Position numbers and translations under genes: made by a program. Shown here piece after piece: positions 25,855 to 35,091 of a stretch of 64,000 bases of DNA. This DNA is from Pseudomonas gingeri (lineage in GTDB: Bacteria > Pseudomonadota > Gammaproteobacteria > Pseudomonadales > Pseudomonadaceae): positions 1-64,000 of the forward strand of contig NZ_JACAQA010000019.1 in NCBI RefSeq assembly GCF_013385425.1, given 5' to 3'. How positions within the stretch are numbered: position 1 is the first letter of the stretch; each line of letters opens with the position of its first letter. The notes below the pieces were generated by a model. It searched no databases, had not been told where the DNA came from, and saw nothing but the letters and a program-made list of their open reading frames with translations.

Positions 25855-26721
25855 TCAACCGGACACGCCACTGCGGATCAACAAATCCTTCAGCACGCTG
25901 CGCAACGGCACCTCGCCCTTGCGCGGCGTTCCGGCGAACTCGATCCAGCCTTCGTTGAAACCGTCGATCATCTGCATGCGCGGCAGCGGGTTATTCATCC
26001 CCTGGGAGGTGAACAAATCCTCCCAGGTATCACGTGCCACCACTTCCATGCGCACCGGCTTGCCCAGCCACTCGGCAAAACCGCCGGCAATCTGCTCGGG
26101 CGTCACTCGCTCCGGTCCTTCCAGTTCAACCACCCGCTTGCCACTCCAGGATTCCTGCACCAACTGCGCGGCCAGGCGTCCGACATCCGCCGTGGCGATC
26201 ATCGGCACCGGCTTGTCCAGCGGTTGCAGAAAGCTGGGGATCACTCCCGTTTCCACCGCCGCCGCCACATCCCACAGGGCATTCTCCATAAACCAGCCCG
26301 GACGCAGGAAGGTGACCGGCAGATCCAGCGTGCTCAAGCCCTGTTCCAACAACTGCAACTGGTTCAGCAGATTCGGCTGGGTCGCCTGGGCACCGATGGT
26401 CGACAAACACACCACCTTCGCCGGCCGCGCCTGTTCCAGCGCCGCGCGCAGGGTTTCCACCACTTGGCGGGCTTCAGGAAAGCCCGGCGTCGGATCGAAG
26501 TTCGACGGCATCATGATAAACACCCCCTCGACACCGCTGAACGCCTGCGCCAGTGCCTGCCCGTCATCCACATCGGCCAGGGCCACCTGGCAGCCTTGTC
26601 CGGCCCACGGCGCACCTTTCTCGGCGCTGCGCACCACGGCGCGTACCGATTGCCCGGCGCTGAGCAGCGTACGGGCGACGGCACCGCCCACTTGTCCGGT
26701 AATACCCATGACTGCGTACAT
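25855..26721 (-). CDS. NmrA-type NAD(P)-binding oxidoreductase
   Basis: 288 residues, extended SDR of the NmrA/quinone-reductase-like group. The N-terminal YAVMGITGQVGGAVARTLL is the GxxGxxG nucleotide motif. VFIMMPSNFD and FLRPGWFMENALWD are typical of the group. Start at 26721: ATG preceded by GGAGG. Divergent from a LysR gene, which probably controls it. Confidence 0.9.
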   Translation of the reverse strand: MYAVMGITGQVGGAVARTLLSAGQSVRAVVRSAEKGAPWAGQGCQVALADVDDGQALAQAFSGVEGVFIMMPSNFDPTPGFPEARQVVETLRAALEQARPAKVVCLSTIGAQATQPNLLNQLQLLEQGLSTLDLPVTFLRPGWFMENALWDVAAAVETGVIPSFLQPLDKPVPMIATADVGRLAAQLVQESWSGKRVVELEGPERVTPEQIAGGFAEWLGKPVRMEVVARDTWEDLFTSQGMNNPLPRMQMIDGFNEGWIEFAGTPRKGEVPLRSVLKDLLIRSGVSG

Positions 26722-26832
26722 GCAAGTTCCTCCAGGAAGCGGCGACCTCTGTCGCGATGGAGGAATTCTCCGCCGCGTATCGAGATTCTCCGATAGCATG
26801 GATGTCATTGAATAACTGACTGGTAATCAGCA

Positions 26833-27741
26833 ATGAGTTTCGACTCCAACCTGGCCAGCGGCCTTGGCGTACTCAACGCGGTGGTGGACGGCGGCAGCTT
26901 CGTCAAGGCCGCCGAAGCCCTCGACATGACCGCCTCCGGCGTCAGCCGGGCCATCGCCCGGCTGGAGAAACGCCTGGGCATCCGGCTGTTCGACCGCACC
27001 ACCCGTTCGGTGAAGCTGACCGACGAAGGCCGTCGCTTGTACGAGGAAGTCACCCCGTTGCTGGCCGGTCTCGAAGAAGCGGCCCATGCCGCCAGCGGTA
27101 GCGCCAGCCAGGTACGCGGGCGGTTGCGGGTCAATATCGATCCGTACTTTTCCCGCCTGATCCTCGGCCCCGCCCTGGGCGAGTTCATGAGCCGCCATCC
27201 GCTGTTGCACCTGGAGCTCTATACCCGCGACCAACTGGGCGACGTGGTGGCCGATGGTTTCGACCTGGCCGTACGCTTCGGCCACCCGGCCAATTCTTCC
27301 CTGGTGGCACGCAAGCTGCTGGACGTACGGGTACTGACCTGCGCGGCGCCGGCCTACCTGAAACGCCACGGGCGACCGCTGACACCGCTGGACATGGAGG
27401 ATGAACGGCATGTCTGCGTGTCCTTCCGCGACCCGGAAACCGGGCGGCCCTTCCCCTGGGAGTTTCACCGTGCCGGCCGGCGGGTGGATGTGCGCAATAA
27501 CGCGCGACTGGTACTCAACGATGTCGGCACCCTGCACAGCCTGTGTGAAAGCGGCCATGCCATCGCCCAGGTGCTTGACCTGGGGGTACGTCCGGCCTTG
27601 GACGCGGGTAGGCTGGTGGAGCTGTTTCCCGATTGGCCGGACGAGCGCTTTCCGCTGTATGCCCTTTATCCGTCCCGGCATCTGCCGCCGGCCAAGGTCA
27701 GGGCGTTTCTGGATTTTATTATTGGGTTGAGTGCTGCTTGA
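26833..27741 (+). CDS. LysR-family transcriptional regulator
   Basis: 302 residues. HTH at SFVKAAEALDMTASGVSRAI (residues ~23-42), followed by the RLGIRLFDRTTRSVKLT segment typical of the AaeR/DmlR-like subgroup. The effector domain spans ~90-300. The intergenic region to the NmrA gene carries a direct ATTCTCCG repeat (26762-26769 and 26785-26792), possibly part of its operator. Confidence 0.92.
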   Translation: MSFDSNLASGLGVLNAVVDGGSFVKAAEALDMTASGVSRAIARLEKRLGIRLFDRTTRSVKLTDEGRRLYEEVTPLLAGLEEAAHAASGSASQVRGRLRVNIDPYFSRLILGPALGEFMSRHPLLHLELYTRDQLGDVVADGFDLAVRFGHPANSSLVARKLLDVRVLTCAAPAYLKRHGRPLTPLDMEDERHVCVSFRDPETGRPFPWEFHRAGRRVDVRNNARLVLNDVGTLHSLCESGHAIAQVLDLGVRPALDAGRLVELFPDWPDERFPLYALYPSRHLPPAKVRAFLDFIIGLSAA

Positions 27742-27825
27742 TGCGGTTGGGGGGTAAAGAGCTCGAGGCAATGTGCATGGCCGCCTTCGGCGGTTCGCGA
27801 GCAATCGAGCGTCGACCGGCTGCTC

Positions 27826-28257
27826 CTACAAGGTTGTGCGTGGCAGCAGACGTTCGCGTATGCCGTCATAGGCCCAGTGATACAGGTAGGTATAGGGCAG
27901 GAAGAACAGCAGCACGCCGATATCCAGCAGCAGCGCCGTCAACAGGCTGAGGTCCAGCCACCAGGCCACCAGCGGCACGCTCACCGCCACCAGGCCGCCT
28001 TCGAACAGCAAGGCATGGAGCAGGCGCGTCCAGACGTTCTGCTCCAGGGCAAAGCGCTCGCGCATCCGGTCGAACATCCCATTGAACAGGACGTTCCAAC
28101 CCAGGGCGATAAAACAGTTGGCGACCGTCACCACGCCCATCTCCAACAGCGGTTTGTTCATCACCCAGGCAAACAGCGGCGTACACAGCAGCACCGCGAA
28201 GACCTCGAAGCCGATGGCTTGCAAAACACGTTCGGTAAAAGACTTGCCGGGGGTCAT
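27826..28257 (-). CDS. PACE-family efflux transporter
   Basis: 143 residues with four transmembrane helices made of two tandem bacterial transmembrane pair (BTP) units. Unit 1 is RVLQAIGFEVFAVLLCTPLF...VLFN, unit 2 is RLLHALLFEGGLVAVSVPLV. Conserved Glu, Asn and Trp residues sit in the membrane. Proteobacterial antimicrobial-compound efflux pumps of this type export biocides and polyamines using protons. ATG at 28257 with GGAGG 8 bases upstream. Divergent from a LysR regulator, as is usual for this family. Confidence 0.92.
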   Translation of the reverse strand: MTPGKSFTERVLQAIGFEVFAVLLCTPLFAWVMNKPLLEMGVVTVANCFIALGWNVLFNGMFDRMRERFALEQNVWTRLLHALLFEGGLVAVSVPLVAWWLDLSLLTALLLDIGVLLFFLPYTYLYHWAYDGIRERLLPRTTL

Positions 28258-28318
28258 GATGGACGCCTCCATTGATATCCGAGGGTTGTCATTATCGCCA
28301 CCCGGACAGATACTAAAA

Positions 28319-28334
28319 GTCGATTACCATCGAC
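28319..28334. promoter_or_regulatory. Palindrome in the PACE/LysR intergenic region
   Basis: GTCGAT-TACC-ATCGAC, perfect 6-bp arms, 15 bases before the lysR ATG. Good candidate for the LysR autoregulatory site. Confidence 0.6.
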
Positions 28335-28348
28335 AAAAGCGATAGTTC

Positions 28349-29203
28349 ATGGCCTCCAACGAAATGCTCCAGGCCTTTGTCCAGGCCGCGACCTTGGGCT
28401 CCTTCTCCGCGGCGGCGCGCAAGCTGGGCAAGAGCCAGTCGACCATCAGTGCCGCAGTCGCGAGCCTGGAAATCGACCTCGGCCTGGAACTGTTCGACCG
28501 CAGTACCCGCAAGCCCGGCCTGACCGCGGCCGGCCATGTCATGCTGCAAAAGGCCGAGGATATCCTTGCGGCCAACAACCGCCTGGAGATGAGCGCGCGC
28601 CAATTGGCCGGCGGTCTGGAAGCGAAACTGACGGTGGTGATTTCCGACACCTACCAGTCCAACCGTTTCGAGGCCACCCTGAGCGACTTCGAAGCCCGCT
28701 ACCCGGACCTCGAGCTGGAGTGCCTGATCGCCGAGTGCGACGACCTGGTGGAGTTGGTCCGCCAAGGCCGGGCCCAGGTGGCGTTTGCCGAACGGCAGGA
28801 CAGCTACCCGCCGGACCTGGGCAGTGCCACCGTGGATGAACGCACCGAATTTGCCGTGTTCGTCCATCGCGGGCATCCCTTGGCACAACAGGTCAAGGTC
28901 GATCAAGCCAGCCTGCAGCAGCACCGTGAACTGCGCCTGGCGAGCATCGTCAATCCTTACGAAAGTCGTGCCCAGGGCCGCTTCTGGTCGGCGTCGAGTT
29001 ACCTGATGCTGCTGGAAATGGCCCAGCGCGGGTTCGGCTGGGCACCGCTGCCACGCTGGCTGGTGGAGCGCTTCGACAATGCTTCGCTAGTGGAACTGCC
29101 GCTGCGCGGCTGGCCAAGGCCGGTGGCGGTGGATGCGCTCTGGTCACGCCTGCATCCGCCAGGGCCGGCGGGCAGTTGGTTACTGGCTAGAATGCTGGAG
29201 TAA
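28349..29203 (+). CDS. LysR-family regulator, probably of the PACE pump
   Basis: 284 residues. HTH SFSAAARKLGKSQSTISAAV (residues ~19-38). The effector domain is shorter than average (total 284 versus ~300). It is transcribed away from the PACE gene, sharing a 91-base control region with a perfect palindrome. Confidence 0.9.
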   Translation: MASNEMLQAFVQAATLGSFSAAARKLGKSQSTISAAVASLEIDLGLELFDRSTRKPGLTAAGHVMLQKAEDILAANNRLEMSARQLAGGLEAKLTVVISDTYQSNRFEATLSDFEARYPDLELECLIAECDDLVELVRQGRAQVAFAERQDSYPPDLGSATVDERTEFAVFVHRGHPLAQQVKVDQASLQQHRELRLASIVNPYESRAQGRFWSASSYLMLLEMAQRGFGWAPLPRWLVERFDNASLVELPLRGWPRPVAVDALWSRLHPPGPAGSWLLARMLE

Positions 29204-29211
29204 TGGCCTCT

Positions 29212-29235
29212 TGTGGGAGCTGGCTTGCCAGCGAT
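29212..29235 (+). repeat. Single REP element
   Basis: TGTGGGAGCTGGCTTGCCAG then CGAT, pseudomonad REP, between the convergent lysR and sigma-factor genes. Confidence 0.75.
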
Positions 29236-29271
29236 TACGATGCCACATTCACCGCTACTCTCGACCGACGC

Positions 29272-30540
29272 CTACAAATTTCCAGGCCCACGCTCGGCGC
29301 CTTTCAACGCCTCCAACCGACGCTCGATAAAACGCCGCTCCGGCGCCTGCTGCGTCAATTCCAACGCGCGCTGGTAGGCCTCCCGTGCCTGCTCAACCCG
29401 CCCCAACCGCCGACAGAAATCCGCCCGCGCCGAATGCGCCAGGTGATAGTCCAGCAAGTCGCCGCGCCCGAGGATGCCCTCCACCAGTTCCAGTCCCGCC
29501 AATGGCCCGTCGCGCATGGCCACCGCTACCGCCCGATTGAGCTCTATCACCGCCGAAGGCACGGCCCGCAGCAACAGGTCATAGAGCCCGACGATCTGCC
29601 GCCAGTCAGTGTCCTCGGCCGTCGCCGACTCGGCATGCACGGCCGCGATCGCGGCCTGCAAACCATAGGGCCCGAAACGTCCGGTACCCAGCGCGCGTTC
29701 CACCAACCCACAGCCTTCGGCAATCAGCGTCGCGTTCCAGCACGAACGATCCTGGGCATCGAGCAGCACCAGTTCCCCGCTCTCGGAGACCCGCGCCTGA
29801 CGCCGCGACTCATGCAACAACATCAACGCCAGCAACCCCATGACCTCGGGATCGGGCAGCAACTCCAGCAACAGGCGCCCAAGGCGAATGGCCTCCGCCG
29901 TCAGTTCGTCGCGGGTCAGGCTGGCACCGAGGGAAGCGGAATATCCCTCGTTGAACACCAGGTAAATAACCCGCAACACACTGTCCAACCGCGCGGGCAA
30001 CTCCGCCAGGGAAGGCACCTGATAAGGAATCTTCGCATCGCGAATCTTGGTCTTCGCTCGCACAATGCGCTGGGCGATGGTCGAGGGGCTCGAGAGAAAG
30101 GCCCGGGCGATTTCTTCGGTGGTCAGGTCGCAGACCTCGCGCAATGTCAGCGGCACCTGGGCATCCGCCGACAACGCCGGGTGACAGCAGGTAAAGATCA
30201 GCCGCAGGCGATCGTCCTCGACATCCTCGTCATTCCATTCACTCTGCTCCAGCGCTTCGGCCTGGGCGATCAACTGCCCCTGGGATGCGGCAAAACGCGC
30301 CCGGCGGCGCAATACATCGATGGCCTTGAAACGCCCGGTGGAAACCAGCCAGGCCCGGGGATTGGCCGGCACGCCATCGCGCTGCCAGCGTTCGATGGCG
30401 ATAAAGAAGGCTTCGTGCAAGGCCTCCTCCGCCAGATCGAAATCCCCCAGCAAGCGAATCAGGGTCGCCAGGATCCGCCGTGATTCCTGGCGATACACCG
30501 CCTCGACCTGCTGCTTGACGCTCTCGGCTTCGAGGGTCAA
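29272..30540 (-). CDS. ECF42-type sigma factor with C-terminal TPR extension
   Basis: 422 residues, more than twice a normal ECF sigma. Region 2 is at ~20-85 (DLAEEALHEAFFIAIERW; FKAIDVLRR), region 4 at ~125-170 (LTTEEIARAFLSSPSTIAQR). The helical C-terminal ~230 residues contain TPR-like units (GRVEQAREAYQRALELTQQA). This layout and the neighbouring DGPF (YciI) and SRPBCC genes define ECF42, which works without an anti-sigma factor; the C-domain is needed for activity. The start overlaps the SRPBCC stop by 4 bases. Confidence 0.9.
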   Translation of the reverse strand: MTLEAESVKQQVEAVYRQESRRILATLIRLLGDFDLAEEALHEAFFIAIERWQRDGVPANPRAWLVSTGRFKAIDVLRRRARFAASQGQLIAQAEALEQSEWNDEDVEDDRLRLIFTCCHPALSADAQVPLTLREVCDLTTEEIARAFLSSPSTIAQRIVRAKTKIRDAKIPYQVPSLAELPARLDSVLRVIYLVFNEGYSASLGASLTRDELTAEAIRLGRLLLELLPDPEVMGLLALMLLHESRRQARVSESGELVLLDAQDRSCWNATLIAEGCGLVERALGTGRFGPYGLQAAIAAVHAESATAEDTDWRQIVGLYDLLLRAVPSAVIELNRAVAVAMRDGPLAGLELVEGILGRGDLLDYHLAHSARADFCRRLGRVEQAREAYQRALELTQQAPERRFIERRLEALKGAERGPGNL

Positions 30541-31028
30541 TCCAGCAGCCCCTGGCGGACCAACAGGGCCAATCGATCCAGGCTTTCACCCCAGCCCCGA
30601 TAAAACCCCATCTGTTCGTGGGCCGCTTTTTCCTCCGCCGACCAGTGCATCGCCCGGGCGGTATACAAGGTATGACCATCGGCCTCTTCGAGGGTGATTC
30701 GCGCCGTCATGAAGGGTTTGCCCGAGGGCGTCCAGTCGGGGGTAAAGGCGTCGGTGAAGACGATCCGCTCCGGTGCGGCGATCTCCAGGAACACACCCTG
30801 ATAAGGGTACTCGACACCCTCCGCCGTACGCATCAGCGTGCGAAACGAACCGCCAACCCACAGCTGCATTTCGCAGACCGGCATGGTCATGCCATGGGGG
30901 CCCCACCATTGACTCAGCAGACGGGGTTCGGTCCAGGCACGAAAGACCTGGTTGCGTGGCGCCTCGATCAGGCGACTGATGGACAACTCATGTTCAGCTC
31001 CCGAAAGGGGCAGCGGTTGACGGTTCAT
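30537..31028 (-). CDS. SRPBCC / AHSA1-domain protein
   Basis: 163 residues, one START/Bet v1-like helix-grip domain: LSISRLIEAPRNQVFRAWTE, LLSQWWGPHGMT, GSFRTLMRTAEG, then DAFTPDW...MTARITLEE. It probably binds a hydrophobic ligand. Middle gene of the ECF42 operon, 40 bases after the yciI-like stop and overlapping the sigma gene (ATGA). Confidence 0.9.
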   Translation of the reverse strand: MNRQPLPLSGAEHELSISRLIEAPRNQVFRAWTEPRLLSQWWGPHGMTMPVCEMQLWVGGSFRTLMRTAEGVEYPYQGVFLEIAAPERIVFTDAFTPDWTPSGKPFMTARITLEEADGHTLYTARAMHWSAEEKAAHEQMGFYRGWGESLDRLALLVRQGLLD

Positions 31029-31068
31029 GTTCAGGCTCCTTTTATTCTTATGGTTGCCGTTCGAAAGC

Positions 31069-31413
31069 TCAGAGATTCAGTTCCCGCACCGGCCGCACTT
31101 CCACGCTGCCCACTCGCGCGGCCGGGATATGCCCGGCAATCTGCAAGGCCTCGTTCAGGTCGCGGGCCTCCACCAGATAGAAGCCGGCCAGCTGTTCCTT
31201 GGTTTCGGCAAACGGCCCGTCGACGATCGACAGCTTGCCGCCGCGCATGCGCACCGTGGTGGCGGTGCTCACCGGCTCCAGCGGCTCGGCGGCGAGCAGG
31301 CGACCACTGGCCCGGATCGACTCGCCGCAGGCCAGGCACTCGGGGTCCTTGGGGCTGTCGGGATGGGAATGCAGCAGTTCCTCATTACTGTAGATCAGGC
31401 ACAGGTATTTCAT
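31069..31413 (-). CDS. YciI/DGPF-domain protein
   Basis: 114 residues. The name-giving motif is SIVDGPFAETKEQLAGFYLV with DGPF. The N-terminus KYLCLIYSNEE is typical. Proteins of this type are constant partners and probable targets of ECF42 sigmas. Catalysis not established. First gene of the three-gene operon. Confidence 0.92.
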   Translation of the reverse strand: MKYLCLIYSNEELLHSHPDSPKDPECLACGESIRASGRLLAAEPLEPVSTATTVRMRGGKLSIVDGPFAETKEQLAGFYLVEARDLNEALQIAGHIPAARVGSVEVRPVRELNL

Positions 31414-31615
31414 GGGATGTCTCCAGGGCGGTCGAACAACTATGGCTGCTGTTCCGCGCTTTGGCGAAAGCGGCTGACGATCAGCAAGTGTACGAATAGT
31501 CGCTTGGAAGCAAAGGAAATCGACAGGCGTAAAAACTCGTAGGAAAAATAATATCCAGCCCGCTAAAGCCGATAGAATTCGGCCTCCCCTACTGCCGGAA
31601 ACAGGATATGCCGCT

Positions 31616-32101
31616 GTGAGAATTTCCCTTGTCGACTACGTCACGCTGACCCCCGCCCAACGCGAGCAGTTGGCCTTGATCCAGGTCGATGCGGCGCAAC
31701 GGGAATTTTCCAGCGATATCACCCGGGGCCTGGCGGTGCTGCTGGCCCACACGGGCAATGACGTGAAGGGTTTTGTACTGCTGGCCGATGCGCTGCCGGT
31801 GGGTTTCCTGCTGCTCAAGCGGCCCCCGGCATCACCGGCCTGGGCCAGCGGCAATGTCTGCACCCTGCATGGCCTGCAAGTGGATAAAAACTACCAGGGC
31901 CAGGGCCTCGGGCGCGCCTGCATGCAAGCCCTGCCGGACGCCGCTCGCGGCGCCTGGCCGGCTACCCGCCAACTGATGCTGATGGTCGACGCAGACAATG
32001 ACGCCGCCCGCGGGCTCTACCTCAAACAGGGATTTGTCGACAGCGGCGAGACCTTTCACGGGCGGGTCGGTGAAGAACGTCGGCTGACCTTGCCACTCTG
32101 A
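31616..32101 (+). CDS. GNAT acetyltransferase (first of a tandem pair)
   Basis: 161 residues starting at GTG (ACAGGA ~9 bases upstream). The acetyl-CoA pyrophosphate loop is QVDKNYQGQGLGRACMQALP (Q-x-x-G-x-G/A). The C-terminal GLYLKQGFVDSGETF strand completes the fold. Acceptor unknown. Clear paralogue of the next gene. Confidence 0.9.
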   Translation: MRISLVDYVTLTPAQREQLALIQVDAAQREFSSDITRGLAVLLAHTGNDVKGFVLLADALPVGFLLLKRPPASPAWASGNVCTLHGLQVDKNYQGQGLGRACMQALPDAARGAWPATRQLMLMVDADNDAARGLYLKQGFVDSGETFHGRVGEERRLTLPL

Positions 32102-32115
32102 GGCGGGAGATTGTC

Positions 32116-32589
32116 ATGAATGCCCGACTGACCCGCTACGACGACCTGAGCGCCCTGCAACGCGAACAGCTCGCGGACCTCGAAGTCCACCCCGGACAGC
32201 TGCAATTTTGCGGTGATATCCAGGCGGCCCTGCACTTCCTGCCACGCGAGCCCCATGACGGCGTGCTCGGTTTTGCCCTGCTCGACCATGACACCCCGGT
32301 GGCCTTCCTGTTGCTCAAGCGCCATCCTTTCGTCCCCCATTGGGCCGACGAAAGCAGCGCCACCCTGCATGCCCTGCAGGTCGACAAAAGGCTTCAAGGC
32401 CAGGGGTTCGGCGCGGCCTGCCTGCAAGCCCTGCCCGCAGCGGCACGCCAGGCCTGGCCCCAGGTCCGTCAGTTACTGCTGTCGGTAGGAACCGATAACC
32501 AGGCGGCGATGAGTCTTTACCTGAAACAGGGTTGGGTGGATACCGGTGAAGCCTATCGCGGCGAACGACGATTGACCCTGACACTTTAA
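32116..32589 (+). CDS. GNAT acetyltransferase (second of a tandem pair)
   Basis: 157 residues. CoA loop VDKRLQGQGFGAACLQALPA. Shared blocks with the preceding gene: FLLLKR, TLHALQVDK, YLKQGWVDTGE, RRLTLTL. Fourteen bases separate the two genes, so they form an operon from a local duplication. Substrate not known. Confidence 0.9.
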   Translation: MNARLTRYDDLSALQREQLADLEVHPGQLQFCGDIQAALHFLPREPHDGVLGFALLDHDTPVAFLLLKRHPFVPHWADESSATLHALQVDKRLQGQGFGAACLQALPAAARQAWPQVRQLLLSVGTDNQAAMSLYLKQGWVDTGEAYRGERRLTLTL

Positions 32590-32773
32590 AGTTGCCGGTG
32601 GCCATAAGTATGAGATCAGTTGGTCATTTACAGTAAAACTTGATCGCTGGGCAAATTCGCCTTCCAGTTATTAAATCGATGACGTCGCTGCTGCATCAGC
32701 CAGCGCATCGCTACTTGATAAGCCGTTATTTAACTCAAGTAGCCATTTAATAAACTGAAAGGACTCAATACCC

Positions 32774-33994
32774 ATGGATGCAAAAAATCGAATCTCGAAC
32801 AGCGCCCCCAAAACCTCGCCCTCCGCGGCCATCCAACAGCCCGGCAGCGCCGGAAGATTTGATCTGGAATTTGGTGAACACCGCGACGGCCTGGTTATTT
32901 TTTCAGAAAGAGGCCCTGGCTTTGTCGGCCCTTCTTTATTGCGGCCCGACGGCCGCCATCGGTTTATCGGCGTACATGAAGACCAGCCAGAAAGTATCAC
33001 CCAGGCCGACTTCAGCGAAGACGGCCTTTATTATCATGACTTCGCCCAGTCACTCGGAAGTTCCAGCCGAAGACTGATCAAGGCGGTCCTCGACGAAGAC
33101 GACAAGTTCCTCCTGCTCGGCCACTTCCGCTCCGGTGAACAGGTCTTCTGCGCCCGTATCACTGAAGACGGCATGCCGGACCCCGATTTCGGCGACAACG
33201 GTCAGGTTGCCCTGCCTTACACGGCCCCCTGGATCGGCTATGGCCGCCGGCTCACCGTGCAACCCCAGGACGGTTTTATCGTCCTGGCCCTGAGGAACAG
33301 CGCCGTGGGCGAGTCGGCACGCGACGTTATCGTGCGTCTCGACCGCAGCGGCAGTTTCGACCCGCGCTTCGGCACCTGCGGCGTGGTCACGGCACCGGAA
33401 CCGAACATCGCGTTCGAGGCGGTTCAGGTCCAGGCCGATGGCAAGCTGATCGTGGCCGGCCGACGTGGCCGCAAGGCCATGCTGATGCGCTACGGGGCCA
33501 CCGGCCTGCCGGACAAGACCTTCGGTTGCGCCGGCTATCTGGAGCTGGAGCCGGCCCGCGACGGCCACGCCGCGTTTTTTGATCTCGCCGTGCAACCCGA
33601 TCAGAAAATCGTCGTCACCGGCTCCGCGGATCTGTCCCACAATATCGCCCTGCTCACCCGTGTCACAGCCGACGGCAAGCTGGACGTCACCTTCAATGCC
33701 GGAGTGCCCTGGGAGCTGCCGGAACTGGATATCGCCTTCGCCCTGGCGGTGCAGGAGGACGGGAAAATCGTCAGCGCCGGTCATATCAACAGCGGCAGCC
33801 GCTGCTGGTTGATGCGCCACTTGAACAACGGCGAACTGGACCCTGATTTTGGCGACAACGGGATCAGCCGCCTGATCTACATCGGCGATTCCACCAGCTA
33901 CCTCTCCAACCTGGAGTTGCAGCCAGATGGCAAGATCCTGCTCTCCGGACGCTACGCCACCCATTCGGCGGTGATTCGCTGTTACGGCAACTGA
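32774..33994 (+). CDS. Delta-60 repeat (beta-propeller-like) protein
   Basis: 406 residues built of about six repeats of 50-60 residues. Each ends in D-x-x-F-G-x-x-G (for example DPDFGDNG at ~136-143, DPRFGTCG at ~196-203, DKTFGCAG ~247-254, DPDFGDNG near 360; the first, FDLEFGEHRDG, and the fifth are degenerate) and carries a downstream QxDGKIxxAG-type strand. No signal peptide. Such proteins are predicted beta-propellers with no known reaction; many pseudomonads carry one. Confidence 0.85.
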   Translation: MDAKNRISNSAPKTSPSAAIQQPGSAGRFDLEFGEHRDGLVIFSERGPGFVGPSLLRPDGRHRFIGVHEDQPESITQADFSEDGLYYHDFAQSLGSSSRRLIKAVLDEDDKFLLLGHFRSGEQVFCARITEDGMPDPDFGDNGQVALPYTAPWIGYGRRLTVQPQDGFIVLALRNSAVGESARDVIVRLDRSGSFDPRFGTCGVVTAPEPNIAFEAVQVQADGKLIVAGRRGRKAMLMRYGATGLPDKTFGCAGYLELEPARDGHAAFFDLAVQPDQKIVVTGSADLSHNIALLTRVTADGKLDVTFNAGVPWELPELDIAFALAVQEDGKIVSAGHINSGSRCWLMRHLNNGELDPDFGDNGISRLIYIGDSTSYLSNLELQPDGKILLSGRYATHSAVIRCYGN

Positions 33995-34021
33995 GCACGT
34001 AGCGCCTGGGGAAAGGCAAGG

Positions 34022-34750
34022 TCATGTCGGTGATACGGCGTTCCTCGATGCCACCCAGGCGCCCCAGAACAGGCTGGAAAAAAACCGCGTCGCGGTGCCG
34101 AACCCGGCCGTCTCAAGCAAGTGCTGAACCGCCGCCTCCGAGTGTGGCGGATCGGCCCCCTGGAGAATCTTGCCAAGCTTGGCGCGAACAGCGTCAGCAC
34201 TCGCGCCCTGCTGGCGCCAGCGCTCGCCCCAGGCCGCCAACAACAGCGGCTGGCTGGCATAGGCCTGATGGTTACCCGCCACAATCAACGGAGCTCCCGG
34301 TTTGAGCCGGGCGGCAATCGCCTTGAGAATGTCGTGCTTGGCCTGATCGCCGGGCAGGTGATGCAACACACCGATCAGGGTCGCGGCATCATAGGGCGGC
34401 TCGTCGGTCAGTTCCTCGACCGTGCCCAGGAATACCCGCGTGCGCGCCAGCAGCCCCTGGGCCTGGAGACTGGCCTGCGCCAACTCAAGCATCGGTGCCG
34501 AGGGGTCTACCGCGGTGAACCGCCAAAGCGGCTCAAGCGCCGCCGCCGTCAGGATTTCCTGGGCGGTACCGCCGGCGCCCACCACCAGAATCCTCGCCTC
34601 GCCCCCGCTGCCCAGGCTGGCCGCCAGCATGCAGGCGACCAACTCGTGACAGGCGTCATAACCGGCCAGGGCGATACGGCTTTGCTCGGCGTACTCACCG
34701 GCACGGGATACATCGAATTTCCGAGCGGAATCCAGAGGTTCGGACGACAT
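34022..34750 (-). CDS. Class I SAM-dependent methyltransferase
   Basis: 242 residues. Motif I ILVVGAGGTAQE (residues ~54-65), acidic motif II FTAVDPSAPML, and the post-motif LIGVLHHLP are those of Rossmann-fold methyltransferases. The substrate is unknown. It stands alone, convergent with the delta-60 gene. Confidence 0.88.
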   Translation of the reverse strand: MSSEPLDSARKFDVSRAGEYAEQSRIALAGYDACHELVACMLAASLGSGGEARILVVGAGGTAQEILTAAALEPLWRFTAVDPSAPMLELAQASLQAQGLLARTRVFLGTVEELTDEPPYDAATLIGVLHHLPGDQAKHDILKAIAARLKPGAPLIVAGNHQAYASQPLLLAAWGERWRQQGASADAVRAKLGKILQGADPPHSEAAVQHLLETAGFGTATRFFSSLFWGAWVASRNAVSPT

Positions 34751-35091
34751 GGGCTTTCTCTCTTGGCGGGGAACTTCAGCCCAAGGTAGTCGCCCTGCGA
34801 AAATAAAGAAAATTCATGTTTTTAATGCAATGCATTCCTTTCAGGAATACGAAAAACACCAGCGGCTCAGTGGCTATCGCGCCCCCGAACGCCCCTTTGA
34901 TCAAAAGCCGACGACGGGGTCGAGACAATGCTCAGCGGCATCGGGATAGCGATTTCAACCCAGTTCGTATCCGCCCTATATTGTTGCGCGAACGCCTCGT
35001 AAAGCTTTCATATAGTCGATGTCATTTGCCCGCCATTTCGACTATTTCTCTGCAGGTCGCCGCCTGCCGCGGTGTTTTCCGGAGACCTGCC
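34751..35091. other. Intergenic region upstream of small membrane protein
   Basis: No supported gene; AT-rich segments at 34799-34860 and 35001-35016 (TATAGT at 35011-35016 could be a -10 element). It likely holds the divergent promoters. Confidence 0.4.
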
